Positions 21,121-29,797 of a stretch of 35,237 nucleotides of DNA are shown here, in pieces. Origin of the DNA: Polynucleobacter sp. (GTDB lineage Bacteria > Pseudomonadota > Gammaproteobacteria > Burkholderiales > Burkholderiaceae_D); assembly GCA_021737945.1 (NCBI GenBank), contig JAIPCX010000025.1:1-35237 (forward strand), given 5' to 3'. Made by a program: the position numbers and the translations under genes. The stretch's first letter is position 1; each line of letters opens with the position of its first letter. Below the pieces are notes generated by a model. The model was not told the origin of the DNA, ran no database searches, and worked only from the letters and a program-made list of their open reading frames with translations.

Positions 21121-22344
21121 TTAGAGAAACAGGGATTGGTGTTTGCGTAGAATCGCAAAGCGGAGCCCAACAAGTAGAAGCATCAATCCAGCAAAAGTTA
21201 AAATTAAGGGTGTACCCACAGTTGTAAGAGTTGCTCCAGAAATTGCTACCCCTGAGGATTGACCTAAAAAGAAACAAGATGCAAACGCAGCGACTGCTGC
21301 GCCGCGCCGCTCTGGTGCCATTTGAGTTGCGTTGATCTGTAGGGTGTTATGCATCATATAAAACCCTAGCCCAAACAAAAAACACGCTGGCATAGTAAGC
21401 CACCACAAAGGCAACCAACCTAAGCAAATTAAAGATACACACATAATCAGCGCACCAGTTTGTATCAGTCTTACTTCTCCAAATACGCCAATCCACCGAC
21501 GCGATTGGAATGCAAAACCTAAACCTCCTAATCCAAAAAGCATAACCAATGCTCCAGAGGATGACAAGGACAAGCCATGCGTTGTATGTAAATGAGCCGG
21601 CACAAACGCTAACGCGCCAAATACTGCTGCACCTTCTAAACCGACCGTAAGCAAAACTTGGCGAGCCCAAGGAATGGTCAACACTTTTTGAAATTCACCT
21701 ACCAAACGCGCAATACCTGAGCCCTCACCTAACTGAACTACATGAGTGTGGTCTGGTAATCGCTTGCTATGCATACCTAAATACAAGCCAATCAAACCAA
21801 ACCATATAGCGATGATAAAAAAAGGTATGCGCCAATTCAAAAAATCAGCACAAAAACCACCAACAAGAACTCCAGCAGACAAACCCAAAATTTGACCAAT
21901 AAGAAATTTTGCCAATATTGCTTGGCGTTTTTCATATGCAACGACATCACCTATCCATGCCATAGCTAATGGAATGATGGAGGCGGCGGTAGCACCACCC
22001 AAAACTCGGCCAATTAATAGCCATGAAAAATCTTGCGCACACGCACAAAAAAGGGCGGCAAGACTGCACGCCCCACTACCAAAAGCGACGACTTTCACTT
22101 TGCCGTAACGGTCACCTAAAGGACCAAACAGTAATTGCGAAAATCCGTAGGCCACTCCAAAGACGGTAACACTCCACGAAGCCATTCCAATAGGAATAGC
22201 AAAATCAGAAGCAAGCCGCACTAGCATGGGATCCATAACTCGCATCGACATACCACTGCCAAATGCCGCGACGGACAATGCGACGATGGCACGGTTAATT
22301 AACTGCGACGATAAGGTGTCGTCAAATGACTTATTAACTGACAT
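21121..22344 (-). CDS. Major facilitator superfamily transporter
   Basis: This inner-membrane secondary transporter has 407 residues and about twelve hydrophobic segments. MFS motif A is between helices 2 and 3 (LLFGPLGDRYGKVKV, about residues 72-86), and the first half contains LIGRVLGGATAASIIPLAMAWIGD. It resembles drug/proton antiporter or sugar-efflux-type MFS proteins such as the AraJ/YdhP group, but the substrate cannot be assigned. The start at 22344 is the first ATG of a frame beginning MSVNKSFDD. It converges on the small gene at 20811 and follows the pseudouridine synthase on the same strand with a 36-base gap. Confidence 0.9.
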   Translation of the reverse strand: MSVNKSFDDTLSSQLINRAIVALSVAAFGSGMSMRVMDPMLVRLASDFAIPIGMASWSVTVFGVAYGFSQLLFGPLGDRYGKVKVVAFGSGACSLAALFCACAQDFSWLLIGRVLGGATAASIIPLAMAWIGDVVAYEKRQAILAKFLIGQILGLSAGVLVGGFCADFLNWRIPFFIIAIWFGLIGLYLGMHSKRLPDHTHVVQLGEGSGIARLVGEFQKVLTIPWARQVLLTVGLEGAAVFGALAFVPAHLHTTHGLSLSSSGALVMLFGLGGLGFAFQSRRWIGVFGEVRLIQTGALIMCVSLICLGWLPLWWLTMPACFLFGLGFYMMHNTLQINATQMAPERRGAAVAAFASCFFLGQSSGVAISGATLTTVGTPLILTFAGLMLLLVGLRFAILRKHQSLFL

Positions 22345-22380
22345 TAAGTAGGGAGTGAGCTTGTATAGGATGAAACCAAT

Positions 22381-23271
22381 TTATAAAGATTGCGTAGTTT
22401 CAAACGACCTGGATTCATTAGTGATTGGATCGGTGAATGCAATATGCTTGGCGAGCAGTTTAAGAGGTTTCGAAAAATCATCCGTTCCTGCTGGTTGTGC
22501 AATCGGATAAAACGCGTCATTCAGAATGGGAATATCAAGTGCATTCATGTGCACGCGTAGCTGATGCATCTTGCCAGTAATAGGCGTTAAACCATACAAG
22601 GCACAGTTCTCACGTATTTCGATCAAGTCGATAAGCGTATGGGTATTGGGCTCACCGTCAATTTCCTTCATACGAAAAAAAGCATCATCACGCTCAACGC
22701 GGCTTTGCCGCTCTAAAGGAAAAGATAAGTCGCTTCTAAAAGCTGCAAGTGCTTCGTAGTACTTGGTCACTAGTTTTTTCCGAAACAAGGATTGCCAAAG
22801 ACTGCGAGTGGCCGGGTTAACCGACAACATCATTACACCTGCGGTTTCTCTGTCTAAACGATGGATTGGCGATAAAGTTTCTAGGCCTGTGCGAAGCTTT
22901 AATCTAACGAGCAAAGTCTCTCTCAGAAAACGGCCGCCCGGAGTCACTGGTAGAAAATGAGGTTTATCAACGACGAGTAATTCATCGTTTTGAAAAAGAA
23001 TAATTTCTTGGTATGGGATCGGTGGCTCAATAGCCCGCTCACGATAATAGTAAATACAAGCACCGCAACGATAGTCATGTTCAAGCCTTACGGCGCCACC
23101 GTTTTCATCGACAAGCTCACCGCGGTTTATTCGTCGAAGCCAGCTGTCACGCGCCACTTGGGGAAAACGAACAACAAAATAATCACCGATGGTTTTCCAT
23201 GGCCCGTTAGGCAGCCAAACACGACTGGCAGATACGCCTTCGCGCATGGGTAATGGAGAGACCGGTGACAT
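22381..23271 (-). CDS. RluA-family pseudouridine synthase
   Basis: This enzyme isomerises uridine to pseudouridine in rRNA or tRNA. The catalytic signature HRLDRETAGVMML with its Asp is at about residues 138-150. FLPVTPGGRF and the LTPITGKMHQLRVHMNAL segment are conserved in the family. The N-terminal part lacks an obvious well-matched S4 domain but has RINRGELVDENGGAV, which may be a diverged one. The length (296 residues) suits the RluA/TruC group; which nucleotide it modifies cannot be told. An alternative start eight codons in is possible, as no strong ribosome-binding site marks either. Confidence 0.9.
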   Translation of the reverse strand: MSPVSPLPMREGVSASRVWLPNGPWKTIGDYFVVRFPQVARDSWLRRINRGELVDENGGAVRLEHDYRCGACIYYYRERAIEPPIPYQEIILFQNDELLVVDKPHFLPVTPGGRFLRETLLVRLKLRTGLETLSPIHRLDRETAGVMMLSVNPATRSLWQSLFRKKLVTKYYEALAAFRSDLSFPLERQSRVERDDAFFRMKEIDGEPNTHTLIDLIEIRENCALYGLTPITGKMHQLRVHMNALDIPILNDAFYPIAQPAGTDDFSKPLKLLAKHIAFTDPITNESRSFETTQSL

Positions 23272-23673
23272 AACTAATGCAGCAAAGAGAAAGAAGCCAT
23301 CAAAAACAGCTCATGAGCTTGGACGAGGCCGACACTGATGCGAGCGAAGATCATGCCGCAGCTGACAACACTTACGCTGTAAAAAAACTTGGGCAGATAA
23401 AGTTTGCAGCAAACGACGACGAGTTTGATCAAGTTGAACCAGAGTACTGCCTCAGCGTCTTGATTAGAATTATGTAAAAAAATTATGGAAAGATTGTACT
23501 CTTCTAGGCTATTAGCGAGCATAGTTTTGGCGTAAGCACGTCATCGATCAGAGCAGCAAAAGTCAATAATTTCTAGCAATTGGCGTTTAACTGCGCCTAA
23601 ATATCAACAAATTCATTTAACGCGTAAATAACCAATGTCCCCCGTCTGATTCTTAAAAGGCGCAATACTTCCA
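23272..23673. other. Gene-free interval of about 400 bases
   Basis: It lies between the divergent pseudouridine synthase and 2-hydroxyacid dehydrogenase genes. It must hold the promoters of both. Short open frames occur on both strands (66 and 82 codons), but neither has a good ribosome-binding site or recognisable product. I see no hairpin terminator, repeat or RNA gene. Confidence 0.5.
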
Positions 23674-24654
23674 ATGAAAATCGCCATCCTCGATGACTAC
23701 CAGGACGCCGTTCGCAAACTGTCGTGTTTTGAGCTTTTAAAAGGGCTGGATGTAAAGATTTTTCAGCATGGTGCCAAGGGCCAAGGACAGCTGGCAATTC
23801 GGCTAGCCGATTTTGATGTGTTGGTCTTGATTCGTGAGCGCACGACTTTAAACCGCGCCTTGATTTCTAGATTGCCAAAGTTAAAACTGATTTGCCAGAC
23901 GGGTCGTATTGGCACGCACGTTGATCTTAAAGCAGCGCGCGAAAGGGAAATTGCGGTGGTTGATGGTGCAGGAGATCCGATTGCGGCTGCTGAATTGACT
24001 TGGGCGTTGATACTCGCGGCCAACAGAAAAGTGCTTACCTACGCCAATCTCATGCAGCAAGGTATATGGCAATCTAGTTCGATTAACCCAGAGCGAAACA
24101 CGATAGGGCGTGGTTTACACGGGCGAACACTCGGTATCTGGGGTTATGGACGCATTGGTCAGCAAGTTGCGCGTTATGCCAATGCGTTTGGTATGCAGGT
24201 GCTGGTCTGGGGCAGCGAGGCAAGTCGATCGCTGGCGAGTGAGCATGGTTTGACGACGGCTCAGTCAAAAGAAGAATTATTTATGCAATCCGATGTGCTG
24301 TGCTTGCACTTACGCTTAAGTGAAACAACGCGTCATATAGTTAGCGCGCATGAGCTTGGACTAATGAAGACCGATGCGCTAGTTGTAAATACGAGTCGCG
24401 CAGAACTTATCGCACCGAACGCATTAGAACAGGCATTGAAAGCAGGCCGTCCAGGGGCTGCAGCGGTCGATGTTTATGAGTCTGAGCCAGTGTTACCTAC
24501 CCTTGCGTTGCTGCGTTTAGAAAATGTATTGGCGACACCGCACATAGGGTTTGTAGAACAGAATAGTTATGAGCGATATTTTCGACCAGCGTTTGAAGCA
24601 ATCCAACATTTTGTTCATGGGCGACCTGTAAACAACATCGCAACGAAAGCGTAA
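23674..24654 (+). CDS. D-isomer-specific 2-hydroxyacid dehydrogenase
   Basis: This NAD(P)-dependent oxidoreductase interconverts a 2-keto acid and a D-2-hydroxyacid. The 326 residues show the Rossmann motif GIWGYGRIGQQ near residues 153-163. The catalytic triad is complete: Arg in NTSRAELI (about 242), Glu in VYESEPV (about 270) and His in TPHIGF (about 290). It resembles the 3-phosphoglycerate dehydrogenase/glyoxylate reductase branch but has no C-terminal ACT domain, so a biosynthetic serine role is not implied. A MOSC-domain gene follows after four bases, likely co-transcribed. Confidence 0.92.
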   Translation: MKIAILDDYQDAVRKLSCFELLKGLDVKIFQHGAKGQGQLAIRLADFDVLVLIRERTTLNRALISRLPKLKLICQTGRIGTHVDLKAAREREIAVVDGAGDPIAAAELTWALILAANRKVLTYANLMQQGIWQSSSINPERNTIGRGLHGRTLGIWGYGRIGQQVARYANAFGMQVLVWGSEASRSLASEHGLTTAQSKEELFMQSDVLCLHLRLSETTRHIVSAHELGLMKTDALVVNTSRAELIAPNALEQALKAGRPGAAAVDVYESEPVLPTLALLRLENVLATPHIGFVEQNSYERYFRPAFEAIQHFVHGRPVNNIATKA

Positions 24655-24658
24655 GCGC

Positions 24659-25252
24659 ATGCATATTCTTAGCGTTAATCGAGGCAAGGTTGCGCCCTTG
24701 TTTGTGAGTGAAAACGGAGTATCGCAATCCGTTATTTCGGGCATACGCAAGCAGACCGTAGAGGGCCCCGTGCACATAGGCAAACTGGGTGTTGAAGGCG
24801 ATGAGCAGGCGGATTTAACGGTTCATGGGGGCTTAGAAAAAGCGGTGTATTTATATCCGTATGAGCACTATGAGTTTTGGGAAAATACTCTACTCAATGT
24901 ACTGAAAAAACCTACCCAGCTAACGCCCGGTGCGATGGGTGAAAATCTCACGACTTTAGGAATTACAGAGAACGATCTGTGGGTGGGTGATCGAATAGAA
25001 ATGGGTGAGGTTTTGTTGGAAGTCACCGAGCCGCGCGCGCCCTGTTATAAGTTTGCAGCGCGAATGGGATTTCGGCATGCAGTAAAACACATGCTTCAAT
25101 CAGGATTTACTGGGGTATATTTAAAAGTGGTGACGCAAGGTAGCGTGCAAGCTAAGGTGAATATCACATTACTACCGGGCCCGCGTGAAGTGAAAATTGC
25201 GGATATCAACGGTCGGCGTCTGAAGGGACGTCAGCGCGATTTGTTCCCGTAA
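24659..25252 (+). CDS. MOSC-domain protein (YiiM-like)
   Basis: MOSC domains bind the molybdenum cofactor and carry sulfur; free-standing YiiM-type proteins help reduce N-hydroxylated compounds. This 197-residue protein has the family pattern VEGDEQADLTVHGGLEKAVY, GAMGENLTTLGI, the VGDRIEMGEVLLEVTEPRAPCYKF segment with the conserved Cys, and the C-terminal helix region (GFTGVYLKV). It starts four bases after the dehydrogenase stop. Its last 47 bases overlap the end of a convergent gene on the other strand. Confidence 0.9.
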   Translation: MHILSVNRGKVAPLFVSENGVSQSVISGIRKQTVEGPVHIGKLGVEGDEQADLTVHGGLEKAVYLYPYEHYEFWENTLLNVLKKPTQLTPGAMGENLTTLGITENDLWVGDRIEMGEVLLEVTEPRAPCYKFAARMGFRHAVKHMLQSGFTGVYLKVVTQGSVQAKVNITLLPGPREVKIADINGRRLKGRQRDLFP

Positions 25253-25970
25253 TTCGGGTTGCTGGCGTTACTCTGGGAACGCTGCTCCACAAGCGACCCC
25301 AACCGGGTGGCCATGGAAGTGGTGGGCCGGTGTAGGGTTTGACATTGCTGCGCAAAGGAATCACAGGTAAATGATCAGGCTGTGGGCCTGCATGTTGATC
25401 CCAACCGAGTGAAAAAGTGTAATTAGGTAGTAAGGCATTACACACCTCGGCAAACCATTGCGTATGGTCCTCATCTCTACCCAATGCGCGCGCTAAGCCA
25501 TGGGGATCAAATCGCGCTAGCGCGGATACCAGATCATGTTCAGAGGCGCCGGGGTTGTCGCCCCAACCAATGACTGGATTCAGATTGTATTCAGCCCCTG
25601 AGCCATACCAACCCTCGCGCCAACTACGCTGCATCCAATGGCGCGGCCCGGTAAATAAATGCCAGCGCCAGTGCAAACCTGATGGTTTAGGCCAGCTATA
25701 AAGATAGAGCCTTTGATAACCCGCTTTGTGCAATTCGCGCACCATCGCCATTAATCTGCCATGCGGCATACGATCGGGAGAGGCACTGCGAAAGTGAATA
25801 GCTTCGCCGTCGGCGTGTTGTACATGATCGCAGGATAGATTCAGATCTAATGTGCGGCCCTCATTAGAAAAACGCGCCGATATCCATCCCGTCATCAGAT
25901 TGACGGACGTCACCACGCCATAGCCACGATAGCGATGAAAGATGACAGTGCCTGGTGCGACAGGTTTCAT
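25206..25970 (-). CDS. Unrecognised Trp-rich protein, 254 residues
   Basis: I do not recognise this family. The first 50 or so residues (GTVIFHRYRGYGVVTSVNLMTGWISARF) look like a small SH3/Tudor-like barrel, as at the start of CarD/TRCF domains; this is a weak visual resemblance. The middle is rich in Trp, His, Pro and Gly, with WSWRE-like aromatic clusters (KPSGLHWRWHLFTGPRHWM, then SWREGWYGSGAEY). There is no signal peptide or membrane segment. The length without stops, the sensible composition and the ATG at 25970 favour a real cytoplasmic protein. The 3' end overlaps the MOSC gene tail-to-tail by 47 bases, so its last 15 residues are antisense to that gene. Confidence 0.7.
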   Translation of the reverse strand: MKPVAPGTVIFHRYRGYGVVTSVNLMTGWISARFSNEGRTLDLNLSCDHVQHADGEAIHFRSASPDRMPHGRLMAMVRELHKAGYQRLYLYSWPKPSGLHWRWHLFTGPRHWMQRSWREGWYGSGAEYNLNPVIGWGDNPGASEHDLVSALARFDPHGLARALGRDEDHTQWFAEVCNALLPNYTFSLGWDQHAGPQPDHLPVIPLRSNVKPYTGPPLPWPPGWGRLWSSVPRVTPATRITGTNRADVPSDADR

Positions 25971-26407
25971 TTAAGCGTGCGAGAGCAAACAATAAGCAAT
26001 AGTTTAGCCGTTTAACGCCCTCGTATGAAAGTGCACCTATCCATGAGATGTATAAAATTTTAGAAAACGACGCAGATTCTTAACTTTTTTATTACGCTTA
26101 CATCATTAGCGCAGCCGCATAAAACCATTCCAACATAGCATTGGATTGAGCCCGTCAGCTCTCCTACCATGGGGGTCCATCTTGTCTCGGATGGCGGGCA
26201 CTCAAGTCGTTCCTCGCCTTGCTTGCCTCGCATTTCAGGAGTGGACTCCACGAGTCCACTCTTTTTTTTCATCGCATTCCGTCTTTCGCGCGGAATTGCA
26301 GCGTGAAAAAATCGTCAGCACACCCAACATATCTTCTGAACGAACAATTCGTGCTTCAGGATATGATCTTAGTTTTCCAATTATTCATCCAAAATCTACC
26401 GACCGTT
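25971..26407. other. Gene-free interval of about 440 bases with a terminator
   Basis: This interval lies between the unrecognised gene (leftward) and the asparaginase (rightward). Its left part is AT-rich and presumably promoter-bearing. From about 26150 it turns GC-rich, with a local hairpin (CCATC 26177-26181 with GATGG 26190-26194) and a strong rightward terminator at 26239-26269. No protein gene ends there, so a short non-coding transcript is possible. Confidence 0.5.
26239..26269 (+). terminator. Strong orphan intrinsic terminator
   Basis: GAGTGGACT (26239-26247), loop CCACG, AGTCCACTC (26253-26261), then eight T (26262-26269). It is a nine-pair perfect stem. The nearest rightward gene upstream is the MOSC gene, which ends almost 1 kb away, with an opposing gene between them. 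The terminator is 138 bases upstream of the asparaginase start, so it either ends a small RNA or attenuates the asparaginase message. Confidence 0.9.
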
Positions 26408-26893
26408 ATGACACTGCGCATCATTGCTACTGGAGGTACATTTGACAAGCACTACGACGAGCTTACAGGCCAACTCGTCTTTAGCCAAAGCGTATTGCCT
26501 GCGGTTTTAGCGCGTGCGCGTTTAACACTCGAGGTGGTGTTCGAGCCGTTGCTTGCGCTCGACTCTCTCGAAATGCAAGCATCGCATCGCCAGCAAATCA
26601 AACAAGCTTGTAGCGATTCAACAGAAGATAGAATTGTCATCGTGCATGGCACCGATACGTTAAGCGACACCGCCGAGGTGTTGGGTACTTCACCATTGGA
26701 TAAAACCATCGTGTTAGTCGGAGCAATGATTCCTTATGAAGTGACCAATTCAGATGCTTTATTTAATTTGGGTTTTGCGATGGCTGCAGCGCAGCTATGT
26801 ACTCCGGGTGTGTATGTCGCCATGAACGGTCAGATTTTTTCATGGGATAAAGTTAAAAAAAATCGTGAGGCCGGCGTATTCGAGCGGCGCTAA
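26408..26893 (+). CDS. Short single-domain asparaginase
   Basis: This resembles the N-terminal catalytic domain of bacterial L-asparaginases, which hydrolyse asparagine to aspartate and ammonia. The start at 26408 (MTLRIIATGGTFDKHYDE) is chosen by family resemblance; the open frame extends upstream to 26219 but that part reads through the terminator. ATGGTFD carries the nucleophile Thr. HGTDTLSDTAEVL (about residues 80-92) carries the second Thr and Asp, and DKVKKNREAGVFE carries the expected Lys. With 161 residues it lacks the C-terminal domain of the usual 330-residue enzyme. Comparable short proteins are known in proteobacteria, so this is probably natural rather than truncated. No good ribosome-binding site was seen. 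Confidence 0.75.
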   Translation: MTLRIIATGGTFDKHYDELTGQLVFSQSVLPAVLARARLTLEVVFEPLLALDSLEMQASHRQQIKQACSDSTEDRIVIVHGTDTLSDTAEVLGTSPLDKTIVLVGAMIPYEVTNSDALFNLGFAMAAAQLCTPGVYVAMNGQIFSWDKVKKNREAGVFERR

Positions 26894-26962
26894 TCGCTGA
26901 CGTGCAAGTTGATTCCAGTACAAATTTTTTATGCAGTTTTAGCAAATGGATTTATCGAGACA

Positions 26963-28207
26963 ATGAAAATCAAAAATTATATTTTCTGCTTTTCTCTTTT
27001 GACGGCGAGCTTGTCAGCGGTAGCGGCATCGCCTTACAAAATGCCTTTACAGCCCTTGGCCGATAAGCCGGGCCTGTTAAAGATTAAAGGCTTCGGGGGC
27101 AGGGTGTTTTATGTGCCATCTTCGCTCTCCACTATCAAATGGGGTTACTTGCCAAATGCGAGTGATATACCGGTATTGACCGTTCCTTCTGGTGCGACAG
27201 TTGTATTTGATACGGTGTCGCATGAAGGCATAATCGAAGATCAAGGTAGAAATCCTGTTCAGTATTTTGGCTCGCATGGCGTGCCCTCACGCATGGTGTT
27301 AAACGACGCGATTGCAATTACTCAATCTAATTTGCCGCATGACTTTGCCAAAGACGGCCCACACATTGTGACCGGCCCAGTTGCCATACAAGGAGCAGAA
27401 CCTGGCGATGTGTTGAAGATAGATATATTGGCAGTCACGCCGCGTGTGCCGTATGGCGTGATTTCTAATCGTCATGGCAAGGGAGCGCTACCTGGAGAAT
27501 TTCCTGAAGGTGCAAAACCTGAGTCTGATGCTAGTTCAGCTGATCCTACAAAATTTCATAACGTGTCGGTATTTACACCGATACGTAGAACAGCACGCGG
27601 TCAATGGGAAGGCGTACTTAAAAATCAGCATGGCGCTGAAGTGACTTTTCCAACCGCACCATTTATGGGTGTAATGGGCGTTGCGGCAGATACAAATGAA
27701 TTGGTGCACTCTGTTCCGCCCGGCGTATTTGGCGGCAACATGGATGTGAAAGATTTGGGGGCAGGCACTACTGTTTATTTGCCGGTGTTTGTCAGCGGCG
27801 CTAATTTTTATACCGGCGATCCCCATATGTCGCAAGGCAACGGCGAAGTCGCATTAACCGCACTTGAACACTCGATGCGCGCGACGTTTCGCCTTACGCT
27901 GTTAAAGAAAGGTGATGCACGTATCCCCTCATCGTCAGGCACTTTGGTAAAGCCTTTCGGTGAAACAAAAGAGTATTGGATTGCGATTGGTTTGCATCCC
28001 GATTTGAATGAAGCGATGAAAGACGCTGTACGCGAGTCGGTACGCTTTCTTTCTGAAGTATTGGGAATGGATAGAGCGGTGGCGTATGCCTATTTATCCG
28101 CAGCGACGGATTTCAATGTGTCGCAAGTGGTGGATAGAACCAAAGGTATACACAGTTTGATTCGTAAATCAGATTTTAAAAAGGTGCGCGCCTCGGCACG
28201 CCACTAA
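26963..28207 (+). CDS. Secreted acetamidase/formamidase-family protein
   Basis: This FmdA/AmdA-family amidohydrolase releases ammonia from short amides in characterised members. The start at 26963 gives a clear signal peptide (MKIKNYIFCFSLLTASLSAVAAS), so the 414-residue product is probably periplasmic, unlike the classical cytoplasmic enzymes. Family landmarks are GPVAIQGAEPGDVLKIDIL, the VPPGVFGGNMDVKDL segment (metal-site region) and FYTGDPHMSQGNGEVALTALE. It is 69 bases after the asparaginase on the same strand; both could act on amide nitrogen. The exact substrate is not predictable. Confidence 0.85.
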   Translation: MKIKNYIFCFSLLTASLSAVAASPYKMPLQPLADKPGLLKIKGFGGRVFYVPSSLSTIKWGYLPNASDIPVLTVPSGATVVFDTVSHEGIIEDQGRNPVQYFGSHGVPSRMVLNDAIAITQSNLPHDFAKDGPHIVTGPVAIQGAEPGDVLKIDILAVTPRVPYGVISNRHGKGALPGEFPEGAKPESDASSADPTKFHNVSVFTPIRRTARGQWEGVLKNQHGAEVTFPTAPFMGVMGVAADTNELVHSVPPGVFGGNMDVKDLGAGTTVYLPVFVSGANFYTGDPHMSQGNGEVALTALEHSMRATFRLTLLKKGDARIPSSSGTLVKPFGETKEYWIAIGLHPDLNEAMKDAVRESVRFLSEVLGMDRAVAYAYLSAATDFNVSQVVDRTKGIHSLIRKSDFKKVRASARH

Positions 28208-28262
28208 CGCAGTGTTGGCGGTGCCGCAGCGCATCAGGCTAGAAATTTTTCGTGTGATGACG

Positions 28263-28286
28263 TTCTCTGATCAAAAAATCAGAGAA
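28263..28286. repeat. Inverted repeat between convergent genes
   Basis: TTCTCTGAT (28263-28271) and ATCAGAGAA (28278-28286) form a perfect nine-pair stem with an A-rich loop. It lies between the amidase gene and mnmE, which converge. Neither strand has a proper T-run after it, so it may be a weak or factor-assisted terminator. Confidence 0.55.
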
Positions 28287-28355
28287 AAGTTATGAACGCT
28301 TGATAAGTGACTAATAAATGTCAACGTGGTTAGAACACTGCGGGATTGTAAGAGC

Positions 28356-29744
28356 TTACTTGCCTATGCAAAAGCGACTGAAAATCACACCCAGCAAATC
28401 GTCTGAAGTAAATGCACCTGTAATGCTGCTCAGGCGATCTTGCGCTAAGCGCAGCTCTTCGGCAAACAAATCAAGTGCACTATCGTTTTGCGCCGCTAAT
28501 TCGCTGGCAACCATCAAATGCGACTGAGCACTTTTTAGTGCGAGCAGATGACGTTCACGAGCAAGATAAATCGACTCGCCTGTTTGCTGCCAGCCCGCGA
28601 TTCGGAGTAATTCTCTTCTCAGTAAATCCATACCCAGACGTTCTGAGGCCGACAAATAAATATGCGTCGCATCAGATTCGATATTGATCGATGCTTGGTG
28701 ACCCGACAGATCAATTTTATTCCAGATGCGCAGTAATGGAATATGCTCAGGAAGGCGTGCGACTATCTCTTCATCGGCGCGTGTTGGCCCGCGGCTGGCA
28801 TCCAAGATATGCAGAATAACGTCGGCACTCTCAACGGCTGCCCACGTGCGAGCGATACCTATGCGTTCGACTTCACCATCAGCTTGCGCATCATCGCGGA
28901 TACCTGCGGTGTCAATGATGTTGATGGGTATACCTTCAACGTGTATCGTTTCAGTGATTTTGTCGCGCGTCGTACCTGCAATAGCGGTCACGATGGCAAC
29001 GTCTGAACCGGCGAGTGCATTAAGTAATGAACTTTTCCCAACATTCGGCTGACCTGCTAGCACGACATTTAATCCATCGCGTAATAGTGCTCCTTGTGAT
29101 GCTTGATCTAGTACAGCATTCAATGCAGCGAGCACCGCGCTTAACTTGCCGCGCGCATTCGATTTTTCTAGAAATTCAATTTCTTCTTCAGGGAAATCAA
29201 GTGTCGCTTCTACCAGCATGCGCAAGTTAATCACTTGCTCAACCAGTTGATGAATCGCTTGCGAGAATGCGCCAGAAAGTGACTGCGTAGCGAGTTTTGC
29301 AGCCGCCTCGGTCGAGGCTTCAATTAAATCGGAAACGGCTTCGGCTTGAGCCAGATCCATTTTTTCATTTTGAAAAGCGCGAAAGGTAAATTCGCCCGGA
29401 TTAGCGAGACGTAGTCCCATCGCCTGACCTGCTTCCAGGCAGCGACTGAGCAGCATCTGCAGCACGACCGGACCTCCATGTCCTTGCAGCTCTAAGACGT
29501 CTTCACCGGTATAGGAATTCGGCGCAGGAAAATAAATCGCCAGTCCTGAATCAATTACGCTGCCATCGTCACGAATGAAATCTAGGTAACTTGCATAGCG
29601 CGGCTTGAGTTCAGCCGATTCATCTAATTGACAGATAGCGCGGGCTAGAGACCGTAGATCTTTACCCGAAATGCGCACAACACCAATACCTCCACGACCC
29701 GGAGCGGTGGCAATAGCAGCGATAGGTGATGCGTCGGAAAGCAT
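28356..29744 (-). CDS. mnmE: tRNA modification GTPase MnmE
   Basis: This dimeric GTPase forms a complex with MnmG (encoded at 13.1-15.1 kb) to modify the wobble uridine in tRNA. The 462 residues have the N-terminal formyl-tetrahydrofolate-binding domain ([20 protein letters not shown]), a helical domain and an inserted G domain. The G domain contains [14 protein letters not shown] (G1), TTRDKI (G2), DTAG (G3) and NKID (G4). The C-terminus ends in the invariant CIGK with the essential Cys. Length and layout are normal; it follows yidC in the rpmH-mnmE cluster. Confidence 0.98.
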   Translation of the reverse strand: MLSDASPIAAIATAPGRGGIGVVRISGKDLRSLARAICQLDESAELKPRYASYLDFIRDDGSVIDSGLAIYFPAPNSYTGEDVLELQGHGGPVVLQMLLSRCLEAGQAMGLRLANPGEFTFRAFQNEKMDLAQAEAVSDLIEASTEAAAKLATQSLSGAFSQAIHQLVEQVINLRMLVEATLDFPEEEIEFLEKSNARGKLSAVLAALNAVLDQASQGALLRDGLNVVLAGQPNVGKSSLLNALAGSDVAIVTAIAGTTRDKITETIHVEGIPINIIDTAGIRDDAQADGEVERIGIARTWAAVESADVILHILDASRGPTRADEEIVARLPEHIPLLRIWNKIDLSGHQASINIESDATHIYLSASERLGMDLLRRELLRIAGWQQTGESIYLARERHLLALKSAQSHLMVASELAAQNDSALDLFAEELRLAQDRLSSITGAFTSDDLLGVIFSRFCIGK

Positions 29745-29761
29745 GATGAGATTTTATCTGT

Positions 29762-29797
29762 AAATAAAAAAGTCCGCGGCCAATGGCGGCGGACTTT
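29762..29797 (-). terminator. Terminator between yidC and mnmE
   Basis: Read on the minus strand, AAAGTCCGC (complement of 29789-29797) pairs with GCGGACTTT (complement of 29769-29777), followed by a T-rich run interrupted by one A. It lies 40 bases after the yidC stop and only 18 bases before mnmE, suggesting that mnmE is either read through or has its own promoter within yidC. Confidence 0.75.

Noticed and set aside
23274-23522. Two short overlapping frames, 82 codons leftward and 66 codons rightward
   Set aside because: No credible start signals, opposite strands of the same DNA, and no recognisable product.
26150-26269. tmRNA, SRP RNA, 6S RNA or tRNA in the GC-rich stretch before the orphan terminator
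   Set aside because: I looked for tRNA-like arms, the tmRNA ends, the SRP tetraloop region and the 6S bubble pattern and saw none; left as unknown.
26060-26272. 70-codon leftward frame through the terminator region, beginning MKKKSGLVES
   Set aside because: Its first codons are the complement of the rightward terminator's T-run and stem; no ribosome-binding site. More likely non-coding.
26219-26407. Upstream in-frame extension of the asparaginase
   Set aside because: It would translate the terminator stem and has no family resemblance; the family N-terminus begins at 26408.
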